Positions 52,507 through 62,574 are shown, counted from the first letter of the stretch. The stretch: DNA of 64,000 bases from Methylococcales bacterium (GCA_028707085.1 JAQTUW010000002.1:1-64000); one strand, 5' to 3'. Numbers and translations are program-made. The notes: generated by a model from the sequence alone, not told the origin.

Positions 52507-53276
52507 ATTAGTCACCTCCAAAAAAAAAACTACAACCCGGTATTAACCGGAACATCATTCAAAACACTATACCAAAAAGCCGACAATCGACATTTCTCGA
52601 GTTAGACTGTATAAAAACAACTCTTCTGCTGCTTCCTGCCTTCCCTAAAATAAACTCCTCGTTTTCGGCTCTCAATATTAGGATACATAAAACGGTTTAA
52701 TAGTTCTTGGCTATTTGGTTGTAAACTTTGATCTAAATCACATTTTGTGAAATATTTCTGTCATATTTCTCTATATTCGATTGCCGCAGCCAATAGTAAC
52801 CTCGAACACCCACCTGCGACGAGATTTCCCTAAATGCCGCCTAAGACTAATTAGAATATTTTATATTGTAAATCAATTTGTTATGGATTAAACCGAGACT
52901 ATCGAAGCACTGATACCCGATTTTTTTTGAGGTGGCCTGCCGTGAATAGCAAAACCGTCATTCGCACCAAATAAATCTGGCGTAGCAGAAATTGATTTTA
53001 TTTTTAACGACTTGGAAACAGAGGAAATGGTTTCGCCTGACCTGTATCTTGCCAGGAAACAGCCTGATAAGGCTGCGGCAGATGGGCCTAGGTAGTGCAA
53101 CTCAATTAGATAGAAAAAGTGCTACCGGATGATGCTGAATACCTCTCCCTGTTACGGGAGAGGTATTGCCGATTGACTGTCCAGAACGCGGAGCCATATG
53201 TTTCATTCACTGCAAACAGCCTGCCATGCAGACGCCCGGCGAAAAAAATGCCGGACTATTTCGCGCATACCCTGTT
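52507..53276. other. long intergenic region between two PEP-CTERM paralogues
   Basis: About 770 bp, AT-rich in the first 400. One frame of 70 codons (52888-53100, minus) has no ribosome site or similarity. A 12-bp hairpin AATACCTCTCCC/GGGAGAGGTATT lies at 53138-53167. It probably carries the promoter of paralogue A near 52507-52700. No mobile element seen. Confidence 0.5.
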
Positions 53277-54122
53277 TTAGCTGGCCAGAAATACCGATTT
53301 GACTGTGACTGCTTTAAATCTGCGCATGCCTAAAAATGCGCTCAGACCGATCAGCAATAACAACGCAGAATCAGGCTCAGGTATTGCCGAGGCAAGCGTC
53401 ACCGTCGTGCCGCTCACGGTTTCCAGCACCACGCCTGGAGTCGCTCCGGTTTCGCCTGACTGGGTACCCCATGCTGCGGTACGCACAGTGTAATTATCCG
53501 CTTCGAATCCGCTGCTTTGGGTATCGGTAAAGACAATTTTATCGAAAGTCACGCCAGTAGTGGCATAGAAATTAATAAACGCAAACGGTTCGTTAGGATC
53601 CAGCGTAGTTGGGCTTATAGGGTTGCCGTTGTAGGTCGAAGGCAACGCATCCATCAAAGTGGCTGTAGTGAATTCCGCCACCAGCGTCGAACCGCTATAA
53701 AAATCCACGGCATTGTTGGGATCGCCGGCCGACCACCAGAAACCGAAGTAGGCGGACGGGGTGCTGAGCGTCAAAGTGGAAACTTCAACATGATTGGCTC
53801 CACCGACTGAGGCAGACTCAACGGCGTAATTAGAGCCGCTAGCCCCGGCGCCGCCATACTGGTTGGCGGCATTGATATAAACGCTATCGAAGGTGCCAAC
53901 CGTAGTGGTGCCATCTGTCCAGGCCAGATTGGTATATTTGTCGCCGGCGGTCAGATTGTTGAAAGTTTCCACATTTGTGCCCGACAATGTGGAGTTTTCC
54001 ACACCCGGCTGCTCTGCATAGGTTACGATCAGACTCGCATGCGCTGTCGAGTCCAAAACAAAAAACAAAACGCCTAATATAAAAGCATTAAGCTTCGACA
54101 TTCTACATAAACTTCTAAACAC
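53277..54122 (-). CDS. PEP-CTERM sorting-domain protein, paralogue B
   Basis: 281 residues from GTG 54122 with AGAGGTCAAT as ribosome site; an ATG 21 bases further in (MSKLNAFIL) is possible. Signal peptide ends DSTAHASLIVTYAEQ, mature part aligns with paralogue A across its whole length (VENSTL-GTNVETFNNL; YFGFWWSAGDPNNAVDFY; GFEADNYTVRTAAWG) and ends IPEPDSALLLLIGLSAFLGMRRF, the same sorting signal. Role unknown; the strict conservation of WW, AGD and GFEADNYTVRT suggests a shared structural fold. Upstream partner of paralogue A on the minus strand, with separate promoters likely. Confidence 0.87.
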   Translation of the reverse strand: MFRSLCRMSKLNAFILGVLFFVLDSTAHASLIVTYAEQPGVENSTLSGTNVETFNNLTAGDKYTNLAWTDGTTTVGTFDSVYINAANQYGGAGASGSNYAVESASVGGANHVEVSTLTLSTPSAYFGFWWSAGDPNNAVDFYSGSTLVAEFTTATLMDALPSTYNGNPISPTTLDPNEPFAFINFYATTGVTFDKIVFTDTQSSGFEADNYTVRTAAWGTQSGETGATPGVVLETVSGTTVTLASAIPEPDSALLLLIGLSAFLGMRRFKAVTVKSVFLAS

Positions 54123-54500
54123 ATTGACCTCTTAAACAAAAAATAGAACTTCGTCATAAAAAATTACTACCTGCTCTTTGCACGACCAGCCTTGACGGTT
54201 TTAAAACCCCTGCCAGCACAGCATTCGGTCTTTGGCGTTTAAGGCTGAGCCGGATATAGTAACACATTCACTATATAAATAAATAGTTAAAATTAGCTAT
54301 TAAGATAGAGAAGCTAATTAAAATGTTTTTCAGTTCTACATGGCTCGATCCTGCGCGAGTGGCAGCATCCGCCTATGCGCCAACCGTCCCCATCTCACAG
54401 CCAGTTTTGATTATTCGTTATCAAAAACCTAATTGGGCTAAAGATGTTAAAATTTACATGACCTTTTTTACTTACCGTTTTTTTAATTATAAGGATAAGC
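54123..54500. other. intergenic region, no gene seen
   Basis: About 380 bp between divergent genes, with an AT-rich core at 54250-54330. It should hold the promoters of paralogue B (minus) and the cupin (plus). No frame or RNA gene is supported. Confidence 0.45.
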
Positions 54501-54776
54501 ATGAGCCAGATTAGCATTGAACACAACCCCAGCCAGGAACGTTTGACAGAACTGGGCGTATCCGACTGGCCGATCTGGGAAAAAGAAATTTCCAGATTTA
54601 ATATCGATTTTGACGAAACAGAAACAGCTTATGTGCTGGAAGGCGAAATTATCGTGACGCCCATCGGCGGCGAACCGGTGCGCATCGTAGCCGGCGATCT
54701 GGTGATATTCCATGCCGGACTGGACAGCGACTGGGAAGTGGTTAAACCTTTACGCAAACATTACAGTTACGATTGA
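54501..54776 (+). CDS. cupin-domain protein
   Basis: 91 residues. A single small cupin barrel (ETAYVLEGEIIVTPIGGEPVRIVAGDLVIFHAGLDSDWEV) preceded by WPIWEKEISRF. The E-x-x-x-x-V-L-E-G-E and G-D-L-V-I-F-H blocks belong to the cupin_2/DUF861-like family. The usual metal His pair is reduced (one His in FHAG), so metal binding is uncertain. Good ribosome site AAGGATAAGC. Function unknown. Confidence 0.82.
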   Translation: MSQISIEHNPSQERLTELGVSDWPIWEKEISRFNIDFDETETAYVLEGEIIVTPIGGEPVRIVAGDLVIFHAGLDSDWEVVKPLRKHYSYD

Positions 54777-54900
54777 CGCCGGGCTTGCCGCGAGACGGAC
54801 ATCCTCTCCCTTGGGGAGAGGATTTCAGAAATTTGTGCAGAGAAGAGAAAATAACTGCCCCGAACTTTGACGGCTGACGCACAGTTCCGGAACCCTCGTA

Positions 54901-55383
54901 TCAATCGCCGCCCGCTTCCATATGCGACTGCAGATAATTGGGCAGCCCGACATCCCTGATCAGATCCTGCTGAGTCTCCAGCCAGTCTATAGCCTGTTCG
55001 CAGTGCTCCAGCAACTCCATCAGCAGATCCCGGCTGACATAATCCTGCGATGCCTCACATAAGGCCACCGCCTTGATCAGCAAGGGCCGCTGAGTATTCC
55101 TCTCATATTCCAGATCGCCATCCAGGCATTCGATCGGATTCTCGCCGATCAGCAATTTGCCGAGATGTTGCAGATTGGGCAGGCCCTCCAGAAACAGGAT
55201 GCGTTCTATCAGTTCGTCGGCTTCCTTCATGACGCGGATCGACTGCTTATATTGATAATCGTTCAGTTTTTCCAGCCCCCAGTTACGGAACATGCGGGCA
55301 TGCAGAAAATACTGGTTGATTGAGGTCAGTTCGTTTTTAAGAACCTTGTTTAGAATTTCGATGATTTCTTTGTCGCCTTTCAT
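54901..55383 (-). CDS. bfr: bacterioferritin, heme-binding-type subunit
   Basis: 160 residues. Keeps the heme ligand Met52 in [21 protein letters not shown] but has lost the ferroxidase site: Glu51 is Val, His54 is Glu, and the region of Glu127/His130 reads HCEQAIDW, with Cys and Ala at these places. Glu18 and Glu94 remain. This predicts a subunit that binds heme but does not oxidise iron and must co-assemble with the partner encoded just upstream. It follows the other bfr gene by 18 bp on the same strand. Hetero-oligomeric bacterioferritins of this kind are known in Neisseria and Magnetospirillum. Confidence 0.92.
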   Translation of the reverse strand: MKGDKEIIEILNKVLKNELTSINQYFLHARMFRNWGLEKLNDYQYKQSIRVMKEADELIERILFLEGLPNLQHLGKLLIGENPIECLDGDLEYERNTQRPLLIKAVALCEASQDYVSRDLLMELLEHCEQAIDWLETQQDLIRDVGLPNYLQSHMEAGGD

Positions 55384-55401
55384 ATCCGCATCCTCACTCG
55401 A

Positions 55402-55881
55402 TTAAATTCCCGGTCTCATTTGACTTTGCAGATAATTTTCCACACCTGTCAGATCAATCAGTCTTAATTGTTGCTCCAGCCAGTAAGCATGATCCATTTC
55501 CGTCTCTTCCAGTTGCACGGTCAGCATGTCGCGCGTCACATAATCCTGGGCGTTTTCACAGGCGGCAATGGCTTTTTTCAGCTCACCGGCGACCCGGTAC
55601 TCGACATCCAGATCGGCTTTCAGCATTTTCGCCACGTTATTGCCTATCAGCAATGCCTCGCGTTTGGCCAGATTGGGCGTGCCTTCCAAAAACAGCATGC
55701 GCTGAATCAACAACCGGGCGTGGCGCCGCTCATGTTCGGACTCATGCAGGCTTTTCTCCGCCAGATGATGCAGGCCGAAATCGGCATACATCTCGCCATG
55801 AATCAGATATTGATCGGACGCGGTCAACTCCCCGGCCAGCAGATTGTTGAGAATTTCCAGTATGTGCTTGTCGCCTTTCAT
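55402..55881 (-). CDS. bfr: bacterioferritin, ferroxidase-type subunit
   Basis: 159 residues. Has all ferroxidase residues: Glu18 (AGELTAS), Glu51 and His54 (HERRH), Glu94 (DVEYRV), Glu128 and His131 (TEMDHAYW, one residue later than in E. coli because of a short insertion), but position 52 is Arg where the heme ligand Met should be. So it oxidises and stores iron but cannot bind the intersubunit heme in the standard manner. First gene of the bfr pair; a promoter-like sequence lies at 56062-56089. With the heme-binding partner it would form a 24-mer. Confidence 0.93.
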   Translation of the reverse strand: MKGDKHILEILNNLLAGELTASDQYLIHGEMYADFGLHHLAEKSLHESEHERRHARLLIQRMLFLEGTPNLAKREALLIGNNVAKMLKADLDVEYRVAGELKKAIAACENAQDYVTRDMLTVQLEETEMDHAYWLEQQLRLIDLTGVENYLQSQMRPGI

Positions 55882-56061
55882 AAACGGCCTCCCGATAATA
55901 AGCTATTCATCTTCCCCAAAATTCACGCATCCGGATGCTTTAAAACCGGAAAGCCCCGGCGTAACCCGGTAGCCGGCAAAAGCAGCCATGCCGCGACAGA
56001 TGAGACAATTAATAATAGTGATGCCTATCGGCTTGCAGCGCGCCGATAGCCGTATGAATGG

Positions 56062-56089
56062 ATTCTATACCGATCAGGCCTAGCGTCAA
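56062..56089 (-). promoter_or_regulatory. probable promoter of the bfr pair
   Basis: On the minus strand TTGACG (56089-56084), 16-bp spacer, TAGAAT (56067-56062). This leaves a leader of about 170 bases to the first bfr, including an imperfect hairpin (GGCTATCGGC / GCCGATAGGC) near 56025-56053. No Fur box recognised. Confidence 0.5.
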
Positions 56090-56132
56090 TTGAATATTTG
56101 CAAAAGAATCAGGATTGCCGCTATGCAGCCAG

Positions 56133-56363
56133 TCAGCGCCGTATCTTCCGCACCACAGAGGCTGACGTTTCATCTCCCGGCGCCGCATCACCCAACAAAT
56201 ACGCTTGTAATGCGGCGTCTTCCAGAGCCAACAACTGTAAAAAAGCCTGCTGTTCCGCAACAGATGCCGCAGGATAGTATTTATCCAGATAGTCCACCAA
56301 TAGCAAATCCAGCTCCAAAGTGCCGCGCCGGCAGCGCCAGCGCAGCTTGTTGAGCGTATCCAC
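56133..56363 (-). CDS. sdhE: succinate dehydrogenase assembly factor SdhE (flavinator, DUF339)
   Basis: 76 residues from GTG 56363, four bases after sdhB. Contains the family signature RWRCRRGTLELDLLL (R-G-x-x-E-x-D) and YLDKYYP. SdhE binds SdhA and promotes covalent FAD attachment. Being the last gene of the sdh operon fits that role. Confidence 0.93.
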   Translation of the reverse strand: MDTLNKLRWRCRRGTLELDLLLVDYLDKYYPAASVAEQQAFLQLLALEDAALQAYLLGDAAPGDETSASVVRKIRR

Positions 56364-56367
56364 GCGC

Positions 56368-57141
56368 TTAACGGCTAATCAGCAATTTCTTGATTTCCGC
56401 AATGGCCTGGGCCGGATTCAAACCTTTGGGGCAGGTGTCCGTGCAGTTCATGATGGTATGGCAGCGATACAGTCTGAAACTGTCATCCAGTTGCTCCAGT
56501 CGGTGCCGATCATCGGTATCGCGGCTGTCAGCCAGCCAGCGATAGGCCTGCAACAAAATGGCGGGGCCCAGATATTTATCGCTATTCCACCAGTAGCTTG
56601 GGCAGGCGGTGGAACAGCAGGCGCACAAGATACATTCGTACAGACCATCCAGTCTGTCGCGTTCGGCTATGGTCTGCAGTTGCTCGCTGTCGACGGCGGC
56701 CTGGCTATCGCTGGTCAGCCAGGGACGAATGGCGGCATATTGCGCGAAAAAATGGCTCATGTCGGCCACCAGATCTTTCACGACTTCCAGATGCGGTAAC
56801 GGAAAAATCCGAATGACGCCTTTGTAATCGCTGATGGCTTTGATACAGGCCAGCGTATTTTTGCCGTTGATGTTCATGGCGCAGGAGCCGCACACGCCTT
56901 CCCGACAGGAGCGGCGAAAACTGAGGCTGCTGTCTATCTCGTTCTTGATCTTCAGGATGGCGTCCAGCACCATGGGCCCACAGTGATCCATATCGATTTC
57001 ATAGCTATCCACTCGCGGATTCTCGCCGCTATCGGGATTCCAGCGATACACCTCAAACACCCGGATATTGACGGCCGCCGCCGCTTTATAGATCTTACCG
57101 GTTTTGAGTACCGAATTGGCGGGCAATGAGAATTCAACCAT
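56368..57141 (-). CDS. sdhB: succinate dehydrogenase iron-sulfur subunit
   Basis: 257 residues. [2Fe-2S] ligands in [25 protein letters not shown] block (about residues 80-100), [4Fe-4S] and [3Fe-4S] ligands in [17 protein letters not shown] and [17 protein letters not shown]. Passes electrons from FAD to ubiquinone. It abuts sdhA without gap; sdhE follows. N-terminus [15 protein letters not shown] is a little longer than in E. coli. Confidence 0.97.
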   Translation of the reverse strand: MVEFSLPANSVLKTGKIYKAAAAVNIRVFEVYRWNPDSGENPRVDSYEIDMDHCGPMVLDAILKIKNEIDSSLSFRRSCREGVCGSCAMNINGKNTLACIKAISDYKGVIRIFPLPHLEVVKDLVADMSHFFAQYAAIRPWLTSDSQAAVDSEQLQTIAERDRLDGLYECILCACCSTACPSYWWNSDKYLGPAILLQAYRWLADSRDTDDRHRLEQLDDSFRLYRCHTIMNCTDTCPKGLNPAQAIAEIKKLLISR

Positions 57142-58926
57142 TTAATAAACCCTCTCTTTGGGCATGACCACCTCGACTTCGTCGCTAAGGGTATACAGGT
57201 GGACAGGACGGTAATCGATTTTAACCTTGTTGTCCTGCCGCCAGGTCAAGGTATGCTTCAGCCAGTTTTCATCATCGCGGCGCGGGTAATCCTCGCGAGC
57301 ATGTCCGCCCCGGCTTTCCGTGCGGTTGGCGGCGGCATTGATGGTCACTTGCGCCTGAGCCAGCAAATTGTCCAGCTCCAGGGTTTCCACCAGATCGGTG
57401 TTCCAGATCAGGGATTTATCGCCGACATTGACATCGCTGAACGAGGCGGCGATATCCGCCATGCGGGCAATACCTTCCTGCAACGTGGTTTCGGTTCGAA
57501 ATACCGCGGCCTTGGCCTGCATGGTGGTCTGCATATCCATACGGATTTCGGCGGTCTTACGACTGCCGTTACCGTGGCGTATGGTGTCGAACCTGCTTAA
57601 CGCCTGCTCGCCGGCATCGTTTGCCAGCGGTTTAAGCGGCATGCCGGGTTTAATCAGTTCTGCGCAGCGGATGGCCGCCGCCCGGCCGAATACCACCAGA
57701 TCCAGCAGCGAGTTCGAACCCAGACGGTTGGCGCCATGCACGGAAACACAGGCCGTCTCGCCTATAGCCATCAATCCCGGCACCACATGATCCGGGTTGC
57801 CGTCTTTCAGGGTAACGACTTCGGCTTTGTAATTGGTTGGAATGCCGCCCATATTGTAATGCACGGTGGGTAGTACCGGGATGGGCTGGCGAGTGACATC
57901 GACACCTGCAAAAATCCGCGCGGTTTCGGAAATGCCCGGCAAACGCCGATGTATCACGGCCGGATCAAGATGTTCCAGATGCAGATGCACATAATCTTTT
58001 TTGGGCCCCAAACCACGACCGGCATTAATTTCGACGGTAATCGCCCGACTGACCACGTCTCTGGACGCCAGATCCTGGGCCGACGGCGCGTAGCGGAGCA
58101 TAAAGCGTTCGTCTTCGGAATTGGTCAGATATCCACCTTCGCCGCGCGCGCCCTCGCTCATCAGACAGCCTGAACCGTAGATGCCGGTAGGATGAAACTG
58201 CACGAATTCCATATCCTGCAGGGGCAATCCGGCTCTTAACGCCATGCCGTTGCCGTCGCCGGTCACGGTATGCGCCGAGGTACAGGAGAAATAGGTTCGA
58301 CCATAGCCGCCGGTCGCCAGCACGGTCTGCTGGCCGCGAAACAGATGAATGCTGCCGTCGTCCAGCCGCCAGGCCAGTACCCCGCAACATTCGCCGTCCT
58401 GCATGATCAGATCCAGAGCGATGTATTCTACAAAAAACTCCGCGTGGTGCTTCAGCGCCTGCTGGTATAACGTATGCAGAATGGCGTGGCCGGTCACGTC
58501 CGCCGCCGCGCAAGTGCGTTGCGCCTGACCTTTGCCATAATTGACGGACATGCCGCCGAAAGCGCGCTGATAGATCTTTCCGTCCTCGGTTCTGGAAAAC
58601 GGCACACCGTAATGTTCCAGCTCAATGACGGCCGGGATGGCTTCCCGGCACATGTATTCAATGGCGTCCTGATCGCCCAGCCAGTCAGAGCCCTTCACCG
58701 TGTCGTACATATGAAACCGCCAGTCGTCTTCCCCCATATTGCCCAGGGCTGCGCTGATGCCACCCTGGGCGGCTACGGTATGGCTGCGGGTTGGAAACAC
58801 CTTGCTGATACAGGCGGTCTTAAGACCTTTTTCCACCATCCCGAACGTCGCACGCAATCCAGCCCCACCGGCGCCCACTACCACAATGTCGTGCTGGTGT
58901 TCGATTATGTTATATGCGGCAGCCAT
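57142..58926 (-). CDS. sdhA: succinate dehydrogenase flavoprotein subunit
   Basis: 594 residues. FAD-binding motif [17 protein letters not shown], the covalent-FAD His in [14 protein letters not shown], catalytic Arg region in GGEGGYL... and [19 protein letters not shown], ending [21 protein letters not shown]. Oxidises succinate to fumarate. Third structural gene after sdhC and sdhD; 3-bp gap to sdhD. Confidence 0.97.
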   Translation of the reverse strand: MAAAYNIIEHQHDIVVVGAGGAGLRATFGMVEKGLKTACISKVFPTRSHTVAAQGGISAALGNMGEDDWRFHMYDTVKGSDWLGDQDAIEYMCREAIPAVIELEHYGVPFSRTEDGKIYQRAFGGMSVNYGKGQAQRTCAAADVTGHAILHTLYQQALKHHAEFFVEYIALDLIMQDGECCGVLAWRLDDGSIHLFRGQQTVLATGGYGRTYFSCTSAHTVTGDGNGMALRAGLPLQDMEFVQFHPTGIYGSGCLMSEGARGEGGYLTNSEDERFMLRYAPSAQDLASRDVVSRAITVEINAGRGLGPKKDYVHLHLEHLDPAVIHRRLPGISETARIFAGVDVTRQPIPVLPTVHYNMGGIPTNYKAEVVTLKDGNPDHVVPGLMAIGETACVSVHGANRLGSNSLLDLVVFGRAAAIRCAELIKPGMPLKPLANDAGEQALSRFDTIRHGNGSRKTAEIRMDMQTTMQAKAAVFRTETTLQEGIARMADIAASFSDVNVGDKSLIWNTDLVETLELDNLLAQAQVTINAAANRTESRGGHAREDYPRRDDENWLKHTLTWRQDNKVKIDYRPVHLYTLSDEVEVVMPKERVY

Positions 58927-58929
58927 AGC

Positions 58930-59310
58930 CTAACTTCCCAGAAATACAATACTAATGATGGAAACCCCGGCAGTCAGGCCGGAAGCCAGAAAAAACAGAT
59001 TGGCGGCAGAAATGACCCGCTTTCTGAGAGACGGATTGGAAACATAGTCTTCAAGCACCACCTGTACGCCCAGCGCGGCATGGTAAAACACGATTACCGT
59101 CCAGGCCAGAATCGCCAGACAATTGACCGGATTGGCCAACCAGCCCAAAGTCTGCTCATAAGGCTCGTGCAAGGAACTGTCCAGCAAAAGAACCAGCCAG
59201 ATGGACAAGGGCGCCAGTGCAATTGCGGTTAGCCGCTGATAATACCAGTGTCTGGTGGCAGTGTTTCGCGCCAGCCTGACGGCTTTTCGTTTTAATGCCT
59301 TGTAAACCAT
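58930..59310 (-). CDS. sdhD: succinate dehydrogenase membrane anchor subunit
   Basis: 126 residues, three membrane helices. YYQRLTAIALAPLSIW near the start is the SdhD quinone-site region; FYHAALGVQVVLEDYV carries the heme-linked His and the Asp/Tyr pair. Binds heme b and ubiquinone with SdhC. 12 bp after sdhC. Confidence 0.93.
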   Translation of the reverse strand: MVYKALKRKAVRLARNTATRHWYYQRLTAIALAPLSIWLVLLLDSSLHEPYEQTLGWLANPVNCLAILAWTVIVFYHAALGVQVVLEDYVSNPSLRKRVISAANLFFLASGLTAGVSIISIVFLGS

Positions 59311-59322
59311 AATAATTCACCC

Positions 59323-59697
59323 TTAAAGTATGATGAACGCAATCAGAAACAGCAGTACGGTAGCGATTAGCTCGTAGATGGCGTATCGATTCAGCATAGT
59401 GCGTTCAAAAGTTCCGCCCATGTCCCAAAGCAAATGGCGGACGCCATGGCTAAGATGAAAAAACAGCGCGAAGATGAACCCCCAGTAAACCAGCCGGCAC
59501 AGCGGCTGCGCCATGAAAACCTGCATGTTGTTGTACTGCGCTTCACCGGCAGCGATGGCCACGAATAGATAAACGCATAACAGCAACCCTAGCGACAGAA
59601 ATACGCCTGTGATGCGGTGGGTAATGGAGATAAGCCCGGTAAGAGGCAAACGGTAGACTTGCAGATGCGGGGAAAGCGGTCGTTTATGCTTTGTCAT
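59323..59697 (-). CDS. sdhC: succinate dehydrogenase cytochrome b556 subunit
   Basis: 124 residues, three membrane helices. PLSPHLQVYRLPLTGLISITHRITG is the SdhC signature (Ser and Arg of the quinone site), HLSHGVRHLLWDMG bears the heme His. Located 27 bp after the DUF1674 gene in the gltA-sdh operon. Confidence 0.95.
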   Translation of the reverse strand: MTKHKRPLSPHLQVYRLPLTGLISITHRITGVFLSLGLLLCVYLFVAIAAGEAQYNNMQVFMAQPLCRLVYWGFIFALFFHLSHGVRHLLWDMGGTFERTMLNRYAIYELIATVLLFLIAFIIL

Positions 59698-59724
59698 GGC
59701 TTGCGTCTGGTTAGCGACATCGGG

Positions 59725-59901
59725 TTAAAAATCAATACAACGGCCATTTTTCTCCCAGTCGCCGTAACGAGTGGGCTCCAGCCCTTTCGGGCCGTTTATT
59801 TCCCGGTCGGCCACGGGTCTGGCCGGATCGGGCGGCGGCGACGGCTTTCGAGCCGCGTCTTCGATTCCGGAATGCGGCGGCCTTTTGATTTCCTCGGCCA
59901 T
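59725..59901 (-). CDS. DUF1674 (SDHAF4-like) small protein
   Basis: 58 residues, ATG 59901 to TAA 59725, between gltA (3-bp gap) and sdhC (27 bp). The N-terminus is Pro/Ala/Arg-rich and probably disordered; the C-terminus EINGPKGLEPTRYGDWEKNG with RCIDF is the DUF1674 signature also found at the end of the eukaryotic SDH assembly factor 4, which protects free SdhA and aids its flavinylation and joining to SdhB. Its place in a succinate dehydrogenase operon supports the same role here. It is short and easily missed by gene finders. Confidence 0.88.
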   Translation of the reverse strand: MAEEIKRPPHSGIEDAARKPSPPPDPARPVADREINGPKGLEPTRYGDWEKNGRCIDF

Positions 59902-59904
59902 GGA

Positions 59905-61212
59905 TCAACGCTCGTTTATCGGTATGAATTCTCTGGTTTCCGGGCCGAGATACAACTGTCTGGGCCTGCCGATCGGAATGGAGGATTCTTCCATGCTCTC
60001 CAGCCAGTGCGATACCCAGCCGCTGGTTCTGGCGATGGCGAACATCACGGTAAACATGTTTACCGGGATATTGAGTGCTTTATAGATGATTCCCGAATAA
60101 AAATCGACATTCGGATAAAGTTTTTTCTCAATGAAATACTCATCTTTTAAAGCCTGCTCTTCCAGTACCAGCGCCAGATCGAACAAAGGGTCGTTTATGC
60201 TGGCCTTGGTCAAAACCTCGTGGCAGGTCTTGCGAATGATGATGGCGCGCGGATCGAAGTTTTTATACACCCGGTGACCAAAGCCCGCCAGGCGGAACGG
60301 ATCGTTGTGATCCTTGGCTTTGGCAATGTACTTGGGCACATTTTCCGCAACGCCGATTTCCGCCAGCATATTTAGTACGGCTTCATTGGCGCCGCCGTGC
60401 AGCGGCCCCCACAGGGCGGCGATGCCGGCCGCCACACAGGCATAAGGGTTTGCTCCGGTGCTGCCGACCAGCCGTACCGTGGAGGTGCTGGCGTTTTGCT
60501 CGTGATCGGCATGCAGAATAAACAGCAGATTCAGGGCCTTGACCAGCGTCGGATCGATGTAATGCTGCTGATCGATATAGTTTTGCGAAGAACGGGAGAA
60601 CATCATGTTCAGAAAGTTTTCGCAGTAATTCAGATCCATGCGCGGGTAAACGAAGGGCCGACCTATGGAGTGCCGGTAAGACGCGGCGGCTATGGTCGGC
60701 ATTTTGCCTATCATTCGAGTGGCGCAAATCCGCCTATGCTCCAGATCCTTGACATTGAGCTCGCTATGATAGAAAGCCGACAGCGAACCCACCACCCCGA
60801 CCAGCATGGCCATGGGGTGGGCGTCATAATGAAAGCCGTCGAAAAATTTCCTGAGCGCCTCATGAATAATGGCCCGGTCGCTGATTTCTTCGTTAAAATC
60901 GCGTAACTGGGTAACATCGGGAAGTTCGCCGTTCATCAACAGATAGGCGACTTCCATAAATTCGCAGTGTTCGGCCAGTTGCTCTATCGGGTAGCCCCGA
61001 TACAGCAGAATGCCTTTGTCACCGTCTATATAAGTAATTTTACTTTTGCAACTAGCGGTAATGGTGAAACCCGGATCGTAACTGTAGCAGCCGAAATCTT
61101 TGTTCAAGCTGCGTAAATCCGCACTATCTGCGCCCAATACGCCTTTAAGGAGTGGATATTCAGCTTCTTTCCCGCTCACTGTATGCTTTATCAGCAATGT
61201 GTCATTTGACAT
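59905..61212 (-). CDS. gltA: citrate synthase (type II, hexameric Gram-negative form)
   Basis: 435 residues. N-terminal extension with [31 protein letters not shown] as in NADH-regulated enzymes, catalytic His in [12 protein letters not shown], then [14 protein letters not shown] and catalytic Asp in VDFYSGIIY. Condenses acetyl-CoA and oxaloacetate. First gene of the gltA-DUF1674-sdhCDAB-sdhE operon, so the entry and the membrane step of the TCA cycle are coregulated. Confidence 0.97.
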   Translation of the reverse strand: MSNDTLLIKHTVSGKEAEYPLLKGVLGADSADLRSLNKDFGCYSYDPGFTITASCKSKITYIDGDKGILLYRGYPIEQLAEHCEFMEVAYLLMNGELPDVTQLRDFNEEISDRAIIHEALRKFFDGFHYDAHPMAMLVGVVGSLSAFYHSELNVKDLEHRRICATRMIGKMPTIAAASYRHSIGRPFVYPRMDLNYCENFLNMMFSRSSQNYIDQQHYIDPTLVKALNLLFILHADHEQNASTSTVRLVGSTGANPYACVAAGIAALWGPLHGGANEAVLNMLAEIGVAENVPKYIAKAKDHNDPFRLAGFGHRVYKNFDPRAIIIRKTCHEVLTKASINDPLFDLALVLEEQALKDEYFIEKKLYPNVDFYSGIIYKALNIPVNMFTVMFAIARTSGWVSHWLESMEESSIPIGRPRQLYLGPETREFIPINER

Positions 61213-61290
61213 GTTGACCCCGGTCTAAGCTATTTTCCAACTGGATGAACCTCAATTTATCACACCACCGCCCGATTAGTCCAAACTGCG

Positions 61291-62574
61291 CTATGTATAT
61301 TGACCCGCACACCAGCCCGATGACCAGGCCCATTGAAAATTGTAACCGCCCAGCCAGCCGCTTACATCCAGCACTTCACCCACAAAAAAAAGGCCGGGCG
61401 CCGTCAGGCATTCCATGGTTTTTGAGGATAGCGCATCGCAATCCACACCGCCTAAAGTGACTTCTGCGGTTCGATAACCTTCCGTACCGCCAGGCTTAAT
61501 CCGCCAGCCGTGCAGACGCTCGGCAACATCCTGCAACCGGCGGTCGGCGCAATCGGCCACAGCCATGCTCAGCCAGGCATCCTCCAGCAAAGCATGCAGC
61601 AAGCGTTTTGGCAAATATTCAGCCAGCAGGGTTTGCAGCTTCAGTTTGCAGCCCACCGCCCGCTGCTGTTTAAGAAACTGCAGGATATCGACATCCGGCA
61701 ACAAATCGATATTCAATAGCTCGCCTGGCCGCCAGTAGGAAGAAATCTGCAAAATTGCCGGGCCGCTGAGTCCGCGGTGGGTAAACAACAGATTTTCCCG
61801 GAAGGCATGCGAGCCGGCGCCGACGATGCAGGGTACGGCAATGCCTGCCAGCGGGGCCAGCGTATCCTTGTCCTGCGGCTGCAGGGTGAACGGCGCCAGC
61901 CCGGGGCGGGTAGGACGGATGTTGATGCCGAACTGTTCGGCAATTTTATAACCTAACGGGCTGGCGCCCATTTTAGGAATGGACAGGCCGCCGCTAGCGA
62001 CAACCAGAGACTGGCAATGGAAAACCCCTTTGCTGGTTTGGAGTTCGAAATCGCCATCGTCCAGACGCCGCAACTGGTTTAAGGTACAGCCCAGCAGGAT
62101 TTGCACGCCATGCAAACGACATTCGGCCAGCAGCATATCCAATATGTCCTTGGCGCTATCATTGCAAAAAAGTTGTCCATGCAGGCGTTCATGATAGGGA
62201 ATCCGGTATTTTTCGACCAGGGCCAGAAAATCCCATTGCGTAAACCGCCGTAGCGCCGATTTGCAGAAATGCGGATTATGGGAAATGTAGTTTTCGGCGT
62301 CGATGCGATAATTGGTAAAATTGCAACGCCCGCCGCCGGACATCAGAATTTTTCTACCCGCCCTGGCGGCATGATCCATCACCAGCACTCTGCGGCCGCG
62401 TTTGGCTGATTCGATGGCGCACATCAGCCCGGATGCGCCGGCGCCGACAATCACCACATCATGTCTGGCGATGCTGTTCAAGGATAGTCCGGCTAGGCCG
62501 CCATACCCCGGCGTTACCCGCGTAACGGCGGACTGGGCGATAAAAGCGGGCTGGATGTCGGGCGATAAAACCAT
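61291..62574 (-). CDS. BaiN/HI0933-family flavoprotein (NAD(P)/FAD-dependent oxidoreductase)
   Basis: 427 residues as open to ATG 62574; the family usually starts near the FAD motif, so a start about 30 residues later (TTG before NSIARHDVVIV) is quite possible. FAD-binding VVIVGAGASGLMCAIE, the family block GRKILMSGGGRCNFTN, and the closing GEVLDVSGWLGGYNFQWAWSSG. Uncharacterised in most bacteria; homologues reduce enone-type substrates. Single gene, upstream of gltA with no coupling. Confidence 0.9.
   Translation of the reverse strand: MVLSPDIQPAFIAQSAVTRVTPGYGGLAGLSLNSIARHDVVIVGAGASGLMCAIESAKRGRRVLVMDHAARAGRKILMSGGGRCNFTNYRIDAENYISHNPHFCKSALRRFTQWDFLALVEKYRIPYHERLHGQLFCNDSAKDILDMLLAECRLHGVQILLGCTLNQLRRLDDGDFELQTSKGVFHCQSLVVASGGLSIPKMGASPLGYKIAEQFGINIRPTRPGLAPFTLQPQDKDTLAPLAGIAVPCIVGAGSHAFRENLLFTHRGLSGPAILQISSYWRPGELLNIDLLPDVDILQFLKQQRAVGCKLKLQTLLAEYLPKRLLHALLEDAWLSMAVADCADRRLQDVAERLHGWRIKPGGTEGYRTAEVTLGGVDCDALSSKTMECLTAPGLFFVGEVLDVSGWLGGYNFQWAWSSGWCAGQYT

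Noticed and set aside
52888..53100. 70-codon minus-strand frame between the PEP-CTERM paralogues
   Set aside because: No ribosome site, no similarity, unusual composition; treated as non-coding.
56009..56260. 83-codon minus-strand frame overlapping the end of sdhE
   Set aside because: Out of frame with sdhE, no ribosome site, and it covers the probable bfr promoter.
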